64,000 nt of DNA from Gibbula magus (lineage: Eukaryota; Mollusca; Gastropoda; Trochida; Trochidae). The stretch spans positions 82,048,134-82,112,133 of the forward strand of contig OW388293.1 in NCBI GenBank assembly GCA_936450465.1, read 5' to 3'. The notes beneath the pieces were generated by a model. It saw only the letters and a program-made list of their open reading frames with translations. It did no database searches and was not told where the DNA came from. Of this stretch, positions 11,751 through 23,416 are shown piece by piece. A program made the position numbers and the translations under genes. The first letter of the stretch is position 1; each line of letters opens with the position of its first letter.

Positions 11751-13803
11751 TGCTACTCTAAATTAATTTATTTTAAGCCTCATTGAGGCAATCGAGTACT
11801 AACACAGACACCGACATAGTAAATACGTTACAAAAACTTTTTTTGGTGGATTGTTATTGCAACAAAGGGTAAGGGGTGGTTACATCATCAGCGTCTTAGT
11901 TGGGGTCACTTGTTTATGTTGCATCACATCATTTCTAACACGCTGCTTTAAGGATGTTCCCTGGAAGTAAATGTTATTTTATCTTTCAAATTACGTCTTG
12001 TTAATTTTGTTTTATTTAAGATCCGTCCGTGCCTATTGTATTGAGGGAAGCCACTAAATATATGTCTTAATTTAAAGCAGTGTAACGTAAGTTTGTAATG
12101 TATGAGTACAACATCTTATCTTATTTTTTGGGACCTTGTATCCGCAAAAATCAAGTAACCGATAGTTAAGTTGTGTAGTACACCCCAATAGTATGTATTT
12201 CCATTGTTTTTTATGCTTTCATTTATATTACAATACAATATTCAAAATCTTTCATAAGATAAAAACTGCTTGCAGAAAAGGATTTAATTATCATTTAAAA
12301 GAAGACTGGTGATTAATCATGTTATTAGAATTATTGAATAAAATACTGTTTTTATATTAATTTTATGGGCAAAAGTTAACCTACGTTTTAAGAAAATTGT
12401 AATTGCTGTCATTTTATACTTTTCACAAGTGCAAATTGAATTGCCGTTTAAATACCACTCTCACATTTCCACCTTTACCTGGTGATTCAAGTTTTGAATG
12501 TTTGTGATTTAACACAAATGGAGAGTAGCCATTCATTATTGATATAAGATCCCTCTCAAAGTGACCACCCTGATATGGAGTTTGATATCACTGGATATAA
12601 TGGTCTGAAGCTTCATTGAAAGAAAATAATTATGTTCGTCTCACATCTTACTGAAATACTGATTGATTTAATCTCTTCATTTTGATATTCATGTTGAAGT
12701 CATCGGTACTGCCTTCATATAATCTCCTGGGTGCCGTTTCACTAAACGTTCGTATCCTTACGAATATCGTAAAACCGATCTTAGTGTTCTTCGTATAACA
12801 AATTGTTCGTAAATTACGTCGTAAACTACGACAGCTAAATGAGGTGTCGCAACTTGGGATTATGTTCGTAAATGCAACAAAGATGGCGTACCTTGTAGTT
12901 GGTTTTGTGCAGGGTAAGGAAGTTGTGCGCCGTCCTAGGATTTTCCGTGATCGGTCTATGATTTTGGATTCGATGGATGATGTTAACCTAATGAGGCGTT
13001 ACAGAATGCCGAGGCATGCCTTGTTTGATTCGATTGACATGTTGAATGTAAAACTTGAACCCGAGATGCAGCGTTCTCACGCTCTGTCACCTGAGACAAA
13101 AGTTTTAATTTCAGTAAGGTATCTCAGCAAGGGTGTTTTTTTTCGGAAATCGGAGATCTTCATGGCGTCTCGACGGCCAGCGTTACTAGATCAATAAATA
13201 CCACAATAAAAGCAATTTGTTCAACTTTGAGGCTGGTGAATTTTCCCAAAACAAAGACCGAGCAACACAGGGTGGCCGGCGAGTTCCACGACATCGCTTG
13301 ATTTCCCCGAGTAATCGGAGACGTTGACGGCACTCTGATACCTATCATTCGTTCCCCGGGAGATGAGGAGGTGGCCTACGTATGTAGAAAGGGCAACCAT
13401 GCCCTCAACGTTCAGGCGGTCTGTGACGCCAACCTCAGGTAGAGTAGCATCAAGTAAACAAAATCGAAACACGCCGACAACAGACAATCATACTTTTTAA
13501 AATAATTATTGTCAAAACACACACACGCCCCTTCCGGGAAAATCAGCCAATGATAGTTTTAAAACTGATATTGAGACCAATTATATATAGGTTCCACGAA
13601 GAGGATAAAAAAAAATTAAATTGATACAGATATAATATATAAGCATTAATCAATTCTATTTTAGAGCGTAGGTTATTACTATCTTTTGAAGGAATTGGAA
13701 ATAAGGGTACAGTAGCTGTCAGAATTAATGTTCAAGGACGTATACATTGTAAGTCCTTGGTAGGTTTTAAATATCTGTTGCCCAAAGAAAGTAAATATGT
13801 TGA

Positions 13804-13966
13804 GTGAGTGAGTGAGTTATTGTTTAACGCCGCTTCGGCAGTATTGCAGCCATTAGCGGCGAAATATTTAATTTATTTGCCTAATTTAAAAAAGAAAAAT
13901 TGCAATTAAAAAAAAGAACATGGCATGAAGGCCGCAAAAACATCAGCAAATTATCACAAGTTGAAT
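13804..13966 (-). mobile_element. 5'-truncated LINE 3' end, same family as 40,525-46,378
   Basis: This 163-bp fragment is nearly identical to the 3' untranslated end of the intact LINE (40,525-40,690). It includes the GAGTGAGT repeat tail, TTTAACGCCGCTTCGGCAGT and the 'cagcaaattatcacaagttgaa' region. It is flanked by a perfect 12-bp duplication TAAATATGTTGA (13,792-13,803 and 13,967-13,978). This is a typical target-primed, 5'-truncated insertion, into the Harbinger intron. Confidence 0.9.
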
Positions 13967-14084
13967 TAAATATGTTGAAATATGTTGCAAAACGAATACA
14001 TGAGAAGAAATAACACTCGAGTGATCACCAACTTTTCAAAAAATAATATGTTCACTATTAATAACTAATGAAGATTTAAAGGTA

Positions 14085-14152
14085 GTCACTTTAGCTCAGT
14101 AGGTAGAGTGTCTGTCTCTCATCCCAACAACCGGGTTCGATACCACCCAGAC
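14085..14152 (+). repeat. tRNA-like relic with A and B boxes
   Basis: TTAGCTCAGTAGGTAGAG resembles an RNA polymerase III A box and GGTTCGATACC a B box, at tRNA spacing. The T-stem partner bases do not pair well and I cannot fold a clean acceptor stem, so a functional tRNA is unlikely. It is probably the head of a tRNA-derived SINE different from the one found elsewhere in the window. Confidence 0.45.
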
Positions 14153-14606
14153 TTTTGAACTTTTGTAACTTTTATTTTCACTCACAACATTAATTATATG
14201 ATTTAAAATGTTTAGAAATAATTTCTTTGTAAGATCTTGACAGCAAAATAAACATAGCCATTTCCTGATTGTGTGATATATTTTCAAATTACAGATTCAC
14301 AAATGTAGTTACCAAGTGGCCAGGATCAACCCACGACTCTTTTCAATCTACAGAACAGGGGGCTTGGAAACTACCTGGAGCAGCAAGTTGGAGGATGGCT
14401 TGGTGACTCTGGGTATGTTGAATCCATTTGAATATTTTCATTATTATTATGCATTTACAGGGATCAAACTTCTTCACATTAGGTGGTGTATTTTTTTCAT
14501 AGCTATAGCTTGCACTGTTGTTAATTCATTGGTTACCTTATAAGATATAATATACATATTTCATATTTATACACTAATTTCATTTCTTTTTGTTTCGTTG
14601 ATTAAC

Positions 14607-14837
14607 TTAAATTTCCTGCCATGTCTTGTTCTTCATCGAGTTGGTGAGGGTCGAAGAAAAAGATCCATTGATGATATCTTTGTTCTGATCGACACAGTCG
14701 ATCAGAGTTTCAAGTTCCGAAGGAGACCAATTCTTTGACCGATGTCTCGGCGTTTTCGCACAGTCCTTGACGTCCATATTTACCATAAGGTTGTTGACAG
14801 TGACACCACGTGAATCGGACCAATCAGACGGCACCAC
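14607..14837 (-). pseudogene. Myb/SANT-like DNA-binding protein of the Harbinger element
   Basis: This 76-codon open frame faces the transposase gene. The region RSKNWSPSELETLIDCVDQN..IINGSFS..TNSMKNKTWQEI has the tryptophan spacing of the Myb/SANT-like trihelix domain that PIF/Harbinger elements use as their second protein. In those elements that protein helps bring the transposase to the DNA ends. The frame stops at once after TWQEI, so only the first part of the usual protein is present: either an exon or a truncation. The opposed orientation and position within the element fit the known two-gene arrangement. Confidence 0.7.
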
Positions 14838-15588
14838 AAATGCTGTTCCTCATGAATATTGATGTGGACGTAGACTAGATTAATTTTACATTTTGATCTC
14901 TTGTCGTTTATACATTAGAACAATGATAAGGCTGTATATGTCAAATTATGGATTATTTTAATGTGCAGAAATAGACAGTTGAATGTACAGTTGAACTTTT
15001 CATAAGTTTGTTTTTAGTGTTGAAAAGGGAAATCCTAAGCCATGACGTCACGAGGTATTCCCTGGAATTTGTCCTTGACCCTTGGAGAATTCGATGTTAT
15101 TTTTAAACATTGATTGATTCATATGCCTTATTGTTAGCGATTAGCAAAATGCATGTTTTTCAGTTTTAAAAATGAACAATATTAATGCAATCACATTCGC
15201 ATGTAAGTATAACTGATAAACAGAATTTTGACTTATATCCAGCACATTTGAACTAAATTCTTTAAACTTTGTTATCTTCCCCTGACAAAGAGTTCCACTT
15301 TTATTTACGATTTTATCGTAACGTGGATTATTTTACGATTGGCTTACGAACGTTTAGTGAAACGCTCTTATCTTTTCCTGAGAAATTCGTAACATCGCTC
15401 GTAACTGCTTACGAACGTTCTTAGTTACAAACGTTTAGTGAAACGGCACCCAGAAGGATATATGAGCTATTATCTTCTTAAATGCAAATTGTATTGTTGC
15501 CCAGGGCCATTATATGTTTTATATTGTTGACGTATTTAATGAATCAAAACGCTAATAATTGCCTTGCTTCATCTGGATGACGATGTAG

Positions 15589-15591
<3 letters not shown>

Positions 15592-15650
<59 letters not shown>

Positions 15651-15657
15651 TATATAT
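15592..15657. repeat. TA dinucleotide microsatellite
   Basis: About 30 TA units with one interruption. R3 has the ordinary non-repetitive sequence at the matching place (25,384-25,420), so the expansion is specific to R2. Confidence 0.95.
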
Positions 15658-16439
15658 TTCCCCTCTGTCAATACAAAATAGCATAATTATATTAATTTAT
15701 ATTGACTGCCGATGATGGAAAACTGGATACATTTTGCACGACCTCAAACACAAACAGAATGCAATTTCACAATATCATAACACGCACATTCATTTTAAAC
15801 ATAATGAAAACAATATATCTTTTTAAAACATTTATTAATTTGCCTAATTTAAGAAATATCAGGTTCTGTTTATCAAATTGTATGATTATCTGAATTTATC
15901 TCTAGGATGGTATGAGCATTGGGGAAACGTTTATCATGCATGAAGTCTGTTTATCTTAAAATATATTTGTGTTTGTGTTTGTTTATCAAAGGATAACCAC
16001 TTACTAAATACTTTGTATTTCTATTCATGTTACCGTTTGTCAATTGAAATAAATGACAATCTGTCACAGTGAAGATTAGTTATTGGAGGATGAGCTTTTC
16101 TAACATATCCTCACATTTCCAAACTGTTTGAAAAAGTGTTTTAAACATCCACTCAACAAACCACATTATCAGAATCAAAAAGTGAATGAGATCAAAGTCA
16201 TTTTGTCCTAAACTGTTAACTTCTTTTCTTTTTTATTTCCTTTGAAAAATCACGTTTTGTATTGATTGTAGTGGGGAAAGGACTCGATATAACGTAGCAG
16301 TTTCGAAACGGCTTATTTATATGCAGTCACTTATACAGTAACATAATGTTTAACATAATGTCAAATATAACAAATAGTACTGTAACAGGTATTTGCAGGC
16401 TCTGAACTGTCATCCTCAATGTGTAAATATATTAGACAA

Positions 16440-17080
16440 TTATGGACTCTTGTAGAGTTCAATATCGGCTTTTATTGACCTGTTGTACTCTCGAAGAGTC
16501 CATAATTTTAGTATGTGGCTCAAAGAAATTATATCTAGAAGGAATTGAGCTTCTTCATCAAATGACTTGCAGCAATATTTATGTGACGTCACAGAACACA
16601 TCACTGACCTCACGAAGAATCTATAATTGTTTTGATATATGATTTTGAGATGAAACAACTAGCACAAACGAGTTGTATTAAAATTTGTGTTTTGTTCAAC
16701 ATTCACGTTAGCGAAACGATTAGTTTTCAGCGCGAAACGCCGACATCAAAGGTAACGTAAACGTTACTATGCAGTATGTCACAATGGTTGCCGTGACGTC
16801 ACAAAGATATGACGTCAACAAAGGGTCAAAGTTGCGTCCATTGTTCCCAAGTAAATATTGTTTTCTATGGACTGTCATGTGACCGTCTTTGGACCAATCA
16901 GAACTTGTAAAAACCTTCGATCATATAATAAAACAGTTAATAACACTGTAAATGTTAGATTCCTTGATTACGCATGTGAAATATTTGAGTTCATATTCAT
17001 GAATATACACATACATGAATAAAGTACTGATATGTTTTAGATAAAACATCAAGGCGGCTTCGACTTTTGTGTTGATATAT
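16440..17080 (+). repeat. CRE-rich MITE-like repeat, R2 copy
   Basis: Equivalent to 1,566-2,140 in R1 and 26,305-26,930 in R3. It carries TGACGTCA palindromes at 16,584, 16,794 and 16,810 and the stretch GACCAATCAGAACTTGTAAA at its right side. A diverged inverted pair of TCAATATCG-type arms lies at the left and near 16,845. No coding capacity is seen. Confidence 0.6.
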
Positions 17081-17439
17081 TCATTTATAAATATTACAAA
17101 CAAATATACACTATCAGGGTTTCGATATCAGCTTTTGTGTGTCTGTTATGACATACAGACTGGGATTCAGACATTATTCAATATATCCTTAACGTTGGAC
17201 ATTTGCAATCATGAAAATAAGTATCAGTAATTGATTATTTCAAAGATGTTTTTCTTATCACTTTGGTTCTTAAATACTGTCTAAACATAACAGTTAAGGC
17301 TTGGTTAAAGTATAAACGGTTTGGCATACATTAACAAGTGTGTCTTAATCAGCACAGTATCATGCGTTTAGCATGCTGTTATATCTCAATGTTGCCCTTC
17401 AATATTAAAGTTTATTACCCTCCCGTTGAAGATATCGCG

Positions 17440-17520
17440 GTTTAATAAATCTACCGTGTTATTACACTTAGTGTACATGCCATTACACTTAGTGTAATAA
17501 CATCGCGTGCTGCAGATTGA
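17440..17520 (+). repeat. Doubled TTACACTTAGTGTA palindrome
   Basis: The palindromic motif TTACACTTAGTGTA occurs twice in R2, with the pair flanked by GTGTTATTACAC and GTGTAATAACATCG. R3 (27,297-27,330) has it once. This local duplication distinguishes R2 from R3. Confidence 0.7.
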
Positions 17521-17644
17521 CGTGACGTCATAATGACAAAAATATGACGTCACAATGTCAGCGCCGCGGTCGCAATGGAGTGTTTCCCATATATCGACGA
17601 GTTTGTGGAATTAAGTGGCATTTAAATCAGTGAGTAATAAATAA

Positions 17645-17785
17645 AATACTAAACTCGTTTCCTTTTAATAACATATTTATGAAACTCGTGAGATGGTATT
17701 TGTATTTAACTCGCTTTCGCTCGTTAAATACAAACCACTCACTCGTTTCATAAATATGTTATTAAACGGAACGTCGTTTAGTATT
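17645..17785. repeat. Foldback element, about 63-bp arms, R2 copy
   Basis: Two long arms from AATACTAAACTCGTTTCC to its complement GGAACGTCGTTTAGTATT surround a CTCGCTTTCGCTCG loop. The same structure occurs at 27,471-27,611 in R3. The matching place in R1 (about 2,330) lacks it and the surrounding 600 bp, so it belongs to a MITE inserted before R2 and R3 separated but after they split from R1, or lost from R1. Confidence 0.85.
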
Positions 17786-18383
17786 CTCTATTTATACAAT
17801 GTTTTGTTACGTTACATTACATATTGGTAGAAAATATTGCGACGGACAAAGTGAAATTATTGTGGAACTCTTCAGTATGAGAGGTAGCTTTGTAGGTCTC
17901 ATGCGATTTTAACTCCATTTTTAGTGTTAAGTATCACTACATCAGTCAGATCACTTGAACTACCCCCGAGTGGCCATTTTAATATGAACATCATAAAACA
18001 AAGGGAAATGGAGTCGCATGGCATTTGTTTAAAAACTTTTTTTTATTGATTTTGGTTCATTTTATTGTTGACTTCACTTCAACAAACGAGGCAAAACATT
18101 AAACTATAGAAATTATATTGTAGCAATTGCAAAAAGCTGAATAAGCAAGTTTCAAATTGTACAAGATATATATACTGAAAAATGTTTCATTAGTGAAAAG
18201 TACGATTAGAAATAGAGTCCTTACCGAAACATTACTTTGTCAATACTTTAGATGTATAATTTCACAAATTAAAACTCAATTTTGTTTTCTCACAATAGGC
18301 TTCATATAACATGTAACCAAGCTGTCCTGAATGATTCTTTAACTAGGTTGATATTGTCTCTGCTGAGGGCACTTTGAAAGAAA

Positions 18384-18677
18384 TTATGTTAGAGCACGAA
18401 TTGCTGGATATTGTAGAGACGTTTCATTTAAATAATCGACTGTTAGCGGCCTTTTCAGCTTATTCATCTTCATCACAATGGCCGCCAGTGTCTCGGCGTT
18501 CAATCTGAAGAAAGCTGCAGGATAGCCACTTATACTACTGATCAATCCAACCCCAAGCACTAATTTGTGTTTATGAGGCGAATTGGAGAGTGTAATCAGG
18601 ACCAGGGGCATGTACAGGGAACCGACACAACTAACCAAGAGTCCAATCTTGTCAGTTTGAATACTGTCCAATAGCAT
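18384..18677 (-). pseudogene. Exon-like fragment of a multi-pass membrane protein, copy 2
   Basis: The best preserved copy, with 97 open codons on the minus strand. It covers KIGLLVSCVGSLYMPLVLIT, KLVLGVGLISSISGYPAAFF, a helical stretch NAETLAAIVMKMNKLKR and LTVDYLNETSLQYPAIRALT. An NET sequence could be an N-glycosylation site. Upstream of DKSDEM the R2 and R3 copies carry extra bases that R1 lacks, including an AAG just before the coding match, which could be a weak acceptor site. The function is unknown, and the hydrophobic pattern is all that supports a membrane location. Confidence 0.4.
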
Positions 18678-19845
18678 CTCGTCAGATTTGTCTTAAGTTT
18701 TTTTTCTGATACCAATAAACGTTTAATGAAATGCATATGTGTTATCTAAACTTCCCTGGATTACTTCATAAGTTCACTAATTAAACTATTGAAAGGATTT
18801 CTGGTGAAGTAATCCTGAGAGGACTGTCCGCTTTTAATAATTCCTTTGTAAATCTAGTGATGTTTGGTAAAAAGACTACACTGCTAAAGTTAAAAATAGA
18901 AAATAGCAAGACTTCTGCCTCATTAGCTGACCATTAAGGCATACGAGAACGAGGGGACCAGCATAAACGTTTCACTAATGATATATACATTGGAATGTGG
19001 ATTTCTAGAAGCTTTCTTCTTGCTGTATACTAGTGTGGTTATAGTGTGTCCTGCGTTTGCGTATACTTGTGTGAGTGCGTGATGGAATCGAAAGCTTATA
19101 AAGAAGGAAGATTTTCAACAATTGTTTTGCAAAATATGTTGTCCTGATATAGACTATATATGAGTTTTTGATATTCTGTGATTGCAAAGAGACTATGGCA
19201 TGAAACGAGTTCAACTAACATGATACTCAGCCTGGAATTATATTTGAATACGTTCACAACATTCTTTAACTACAGTATTAATAAGTAACAAGTACCTTGT
19301 AGACATATTCAAACTAACAACATCATTCAATAACAATCTAAACAGTCTTAAAATGCGTGCAAACAATATCATATTTCGTCTATCATGTCATATCCGTGTA
19401 ATCACATATTTGTTATATTCCCTTCCTAAGCATCTACATCGAGAGAAGTGCCATCTCATTACACCAAGCATCTACACTGTACTTTCTCTGATACTGCTTC
19501 TAGAACGTTCCCTGGAGGTTAATGTCACTTTATCTTTCACATCACATCTTCAGGATTTCTTTACAGGCACTCTGGATCTCAAATCTCCCGAGGTAGGTCA
19601 CGTCCGTAAAGTGATTTTCTCCCAAAGAGTCTACAAGTGAAAGGCGCTGGCTGGCGTTGTGACATGATGGCAACTTCAAATTGATTGAAGATCTAAATTC
19701 GTTGTGTTATTGCATGCATAGAAGTCTCCCAATATGTTATCTCAGTATTGAGCAGGGAACTGGTAGAGACATTAAATTCCTCATCAAGCTTAAGACCTAG
19801 AACATCAAATATAAAATTTTGCACATCGAAAATTCCTGTTGTATT

Positions 19846-20165
19846 GGGGGCGGGATAGCGCAGTGGTTAGCGCGTTCGGCTTCGGATCAAGAGGTCCGGG
19901 GTTCGAATCCCGCCAGGGGCACGGAAACTTCGTCTGCAGTAGAGAACTGTTCTACACGCAGTAAGGTCTGGGTGCAATGCTACACTGAATTTCAGCGTAG
20001 TACCACCCATGGTTCGCTAGTTCCAGCCGTTGCTCGCAGGTTTCACCGCAATGCATAGCCACATGGCGTTGCCGTCTTTCTCCCTGCCGTAATACTAGCA
20101 GCCGCGATATAAGTGAAATACTCTTGAAAGCGGCGTTAAACCCCAACTCACCTCACCTCACCTCA
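19846..20165 (+). mobile_element. tRNA-derived SINE, complete, at a deletion breakpoint
   Basis: A full-length copy with a good A box (TAGCGCAGTGGTTAGCGCGT) and B box (GGTTCGAATCC) about 45 bp apart. The shared body follows, then GCGGCGTTAAACCCCAACTC and a CACCT-repeat tail. No target-site duplication is present. The left flank equals R1 position 4,725 and R3 position 29,738, while the right flank equals R1 5,380 and R3 30,435. About 650-700 bp of block sequence are therefore missing exactly where the SINE sits. Confidence 0.9.
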
Positions 20166-22800
20166 AAGTGAAGTTATTGGCGTGCCATGACATTGCACTG
20201 CATCTCTGAGTTGACGATTCTTTGCCAGAAATCACTTTAAATGATGCTACCTTGTCACACTGTTCGCTTGGTGCGTGTCTACGCCCCATTAATAACTCCA
20301 AAATAAATCTATGACAACAATAAGTGTATGTCCATGTAGCTTAGAAAATGTATTCCTATTCTGTATCCTTGTAAGTATCATCTGTTGTCCGATATGAATA
20401 TTCTTGTGCGACAGAACTATAAATTCATGCCCCAACTTTGCCTAGTTCTGAAGCTGCTGTTTTTGCTTAGTATTGTAGGTCATTAACAGTTATATGTTTT
20501 TGTAGGCTTCCGACCTATCTTTTGACACCTCGATACATGTATTAGGTGTAACCCACTTAGTTGGTGATCTATCGACAATAAACCTACCTAAAGAAACACA
20601 AATTATCCCCTTGTTAAGCTAATTTGTCTCCAAGAGAGTGAGAGACTCCACTTGATAGGGTGCCTTCTCCGACGTCCGAACTATCAGTTTAAATAGTGGC
20701 ACCAGTTCGTATCTCAGCAGTTATTTCAAAATAGAGTTGATGCAACACATACCTTCAGACGTTTTAGAACTGGTGATCAAATAACAGCAATTCCCGTGAT
20801 CAGATATACCATTTCAGATACAAAATAATCCAATTACTTAAACTAAAACCATTCTGCAGACTGCCTCGAGTAGAGTTGAGCTAGTTAAACAGTATTTCTT
20901 TCTGCTGTTATGGTGATGCCAGTGGCAATCATTTGACCTTTTACCTAGCAATCATTGTTTCAGAATAATCACTGCAGCTTGCAATAGAAGGTCGTTTCAT
21001 TGCTCTTTTTTCTTGAATCAGATATGACAATATTTGTTATAAAGAAATTATAAAACTAGAAAATGTCTCATATGGCCGGACACATGCCATAATTCTATCA
21101 AAACTGTACATTTGCGTATGACCCTTACTATTGCTAAGGCAATACTAACAATAATCGTGAACTAATCAACCATATTACTGTAATTATAGATGGTTTGTTA
21201 TACAAATACAGCTTGAATGAAAGTCTTTAGAATTAGATACATATTAACATCGGACAATATCAAGTAAAAACAATACAAACTGATACGGAAAATCGTTTGT
21301 GAGAATGCCATTATATGATTTGTTCATTTCCAAGATTGGCCGAGAATTCACGGAAATGAACGATGTTCCTTCATTGTTGTTACCGCTGAATCACCAATAT
21401 CTCTGTGTTTATTTCGAGAAAAGGATTGATTCCTTTCTTTATGGATACGTTTTTTTAAAAATTTAGATTGATTTTCTTCAAAACTAACGCATTTCCTTCC
21501 TTTACACAATCCATAAAACAATAAAAAAAAATACTTGCAGCTTCCGTGTACACTATATAATGAGCACTAAATAAAGACTTCTCCACTTCACACGGAACAG
21601 TACCATGTTGTTTCTATATTGTTGGTGCAATATTTGCTTGAAATAGCATGCATTTACCTTTGTCCTTAAAGAAAAGGTAAATGTTCGATGTTAATTCGTT
21701 TATTCATATATTATTTATTTATCTATACATTATTCATTATTTCAAGTAAACAAAATACAAAAGATTATTTCTAAGTGTGAGCTGCTTACCAAGATATCGC
21801 TGTTCAAAGTGAATAAAATATTCCTGCAAATTATCTCTCGCCAGGTGGACGGCATTAGTCGGACGTTTAAGACACTGAAATTTGCGGGTGTTGAATAACA
21901 GTGAATCAACGAAAGTTTACAAACGCAAATATTCATCGACATTGTAACATGATCATTATTTTTCAGACATTTTAGAGCGAAATCTGTTTTTGTGCACCTA
22001 TTTCTGAGTTCCATTTTTGTAAGAGATGTGGTCTGGTCAAAGCAATTGCGAACACTCGGCCTAATATTCGTTAGTAACAATTAAATAACACGTAACCCCA
22101 AACAGTGTAACTCATAACTATGTTCACTCACACAATTCATTATATCCTTTTATTTTGATAAGCATGTATCTATATATCAACACACATCAGCGAAATCTAA
22201 AGAACAAACATCTTAAACTTGCCCTAGACCATTGTGACAGTGACGCTAACATTATGCCCTCAAAACGTTTCATCATTTTGACATCATACCATGGCAAAGG
22301 CATTCAACGAAACCGACCGCTTGAAAGTAGAAGACAAACTCGACAAAATTGGCCAGTTGAAAACATTTCAGTTACTTAAAACTATTGTCACTTATTTGTA
22401 ATATATACCGGTATACACCAGTTATAAAATGACAATGACACGGGTAAAATTTGAGTGAGGCACAAATATTAAGAGATACAGAATAATTAAATCTTGAATC
22501 TGACCGAATCTAGTTAACATGATGTATGAGTTTTGCGGTGAGTCCCCCTAGCCAATTTGCGGGTATTCATTGTCATTCAACATAGGGCAATTTTTCAAAT
22601 CAGCCAATCGAGATCGCAGATACTCAAAAGTCATGTTACACTGATCAAATAACACCAGTCTGACAAACATTTCAACCTATGCATTTCAACCTATGCATCC
22701 ATAAAGGATCTTAATAACTCAAACACTGCAAACAGACAAACAAAGTATATTGGTGCTCAAGGATATTGTTTAGCTTTCATTTATTGATCATTTTATTCAG
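20166..22800. other. Block R2 interior, no genes seen
   Basis: Follows R1 5.38-8.7 kb with small gaps. The open frame at 22,155-22,379 matches the R1 frame at 7,697-7,909, but the similarity is no greater than that of the flanking DNA and the reading is not conserved as a protein. The frame at 21,742-22,080 (minus) has no counterpart in R1. Confidence 0.55.
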
Positions 22801-22805
22801 TTATG

Positions 22806-23018
22806 AAAGGTGAGATGAGTTCAGGTTTAACGCCGCTTTCAAAAGTATTTCACGTGGCTACTAGTATTATGGCAGGGAGAAAGCCCTCAACGCCATGTGG
22901 CTAAGAATTGTGCTGAAACCTGCGATCATCGGCAGGAAGTAGCTAACCATGGGTGATACTAGGCTGTAATTCAGTGTAGCATTGCACCCACATCTTACTA
23001 CAGTTCTCTACCCAGGTA
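22806..23018 (-). mobile_element. SINE copy with deleted tRNA head (orthologous to 8,735-9,049)
   Basis: Same insertion as in R1, with the same flanking TATGAAAG-type repeats, but the whole tRNA-related head has been deleted: the body runs from CTACAGTTCTCTACC directly into the right flank CCAGGTATGAAA. It can no longer be transcribed from an internal promoter. Confidence 0.85.
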
Positions 23019-23416
23019 TGAAAAAGTAACTAAGCATATAATCAAAGATAATATATACCTATAGGGCCTATATGTGTTATAGTTTGCTGGTATAACCACA
23101 ATGAAAATACCATGTAACCACTTAATTGACAAGTTTTGTGTGAAGATGCCCAACCACTGTGAAAATCTTGTGAAATTAATCAACGAAATGCTGTTATTTT
23201 ATGAAAGTGCATCATCTTTGCTAAACAAAAGACAACACTGAATACAAAGTGTAACTTGTATCTCATTTTTATTGAAAGATGAACATGAACAGTGGTTTTA
23301 CTTGAAAACTCACTCCTGTACAACTATTGCTCTGTAAACCTCAAAAACGGTGAACATGTTTATTAAGCAAGTTCTTTGTTGTCTTAAGGAAACAAATGAC
23401 CATCACGTTATCAATA

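Larger units (their letters stand above)
1030..12726 (+). repeat. Segmental duplication block R1
   Basis: First and longest copy of the duplicated block. By eye, 1.03-8.7 and 8.7-9.16 kb align with R2 (15.6-23.1 kb), 1.0-6.5 kb with R3 (25.4-31.9 kb), 9.9-11.35 kb with R5 (36.24-37.7 kb) and 11.1-12.73 kb with the end of R2 (23.64-25.24 kb). Known differences are a 690-bp TIR element at 3,511-4,203 found only here, absence of the foldback element that R2 and R3 carry, and a Harbinger transposon at the right edge. The short open frames in the block are not conserved as proteins except the membrane-type fragment at 2,640-2,999. Confidence 0.85.
13439..14293 (+). other. Probable intron of the Harbinger transposase gene
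   Basis: The coding sequence stops matching after AACCTCAG and resumes after ATTACAG with ATTCACAAATGTAGTT. Joining the two gives an uninterrupted, family-typical peptide (NLRFTNVVTKWPGS). The intron contains a truncated LINE copy and a tRNA-like relic. Splicing is inferred from the frame and the GT/AG ends only. Confidence 0.65.
12883..14413 (+). pseudogene. PIF/Harbinger transposase (HARBI1-like), broken, intron-containing
   Basis: This would be the DDE nuclease of the transposon. The likely start is the ATG at 12,883 (MAYLVVGF), since the open frame extends upstream only without an ATG. An N-terminal region RDRSMILDSMDD..LMRRYRMPRHALFD is followed by RSHALSPETKVLISVRYLSKG, both typical of the family. 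A frameshift in the T run at 13,137-13,144 moves the protein to another frame. After it come VSTASVTRSIN, an in-frame TGA between FHDIA and FPRVIGDVDGTLIPI, and RKGNHALNVQAVCDANLR. The frame resumes at 14,294 with FTNVVTKWPGSTHDSF. The junction fits an intron with a GT donor at 13,439 and an AG acceptor at 14,292-14,293. Two catalytic Asp contexts (DVDGT, VCDAN) are visible. The C-terminal part with the catalytic Glu is not found, so it is non-functional. Confidence 0.85.
12729..15451 (+). mobile_element. PIF/Harbinger DNA transposon, decayed
   Basis: This 2.72-kb element is bounded by inverted repeats. The left end is GGGTGCCGTTTCACTAAACG and the right end is its close complement, ending CGGCACCC at 15,451. 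Further subterminal inverted TTCGTA/TACGAA motifs lie inside both ends. It carries the two genes typical of the superfamily, a DDE transposase (plus) and a Myb/SANT-like protein (minus), both damaged. The matching sites in R2/R3 (25,235-25,250) and R4 (50,380-50,395) read straight through without it. The target duplication is unclear: CTG at the left and CAG at the right can be read as part of the inverted repeat. Confidence 0.85.

Noticed and set aside
13160..13487. Minus-strand open frames in the Harbinger element
   Set aside because: Plus strand here encodes recognisable transposase motifs (DVDGTLIPI, RKGNHALNVQ), so these are antisense shadows.
14085..14152. Possible functional tRNA gene
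   Set aside because: T-stem and acceptor stem do not pair properly; kept only as a tRNA-like relic.
19850..19922. Possible tRNA gene (A and B boxes)
   Set aside because: It is the head of a SINE: the same sequence with the same downstream body recurs at 50,515, 56,413 and 62,521.
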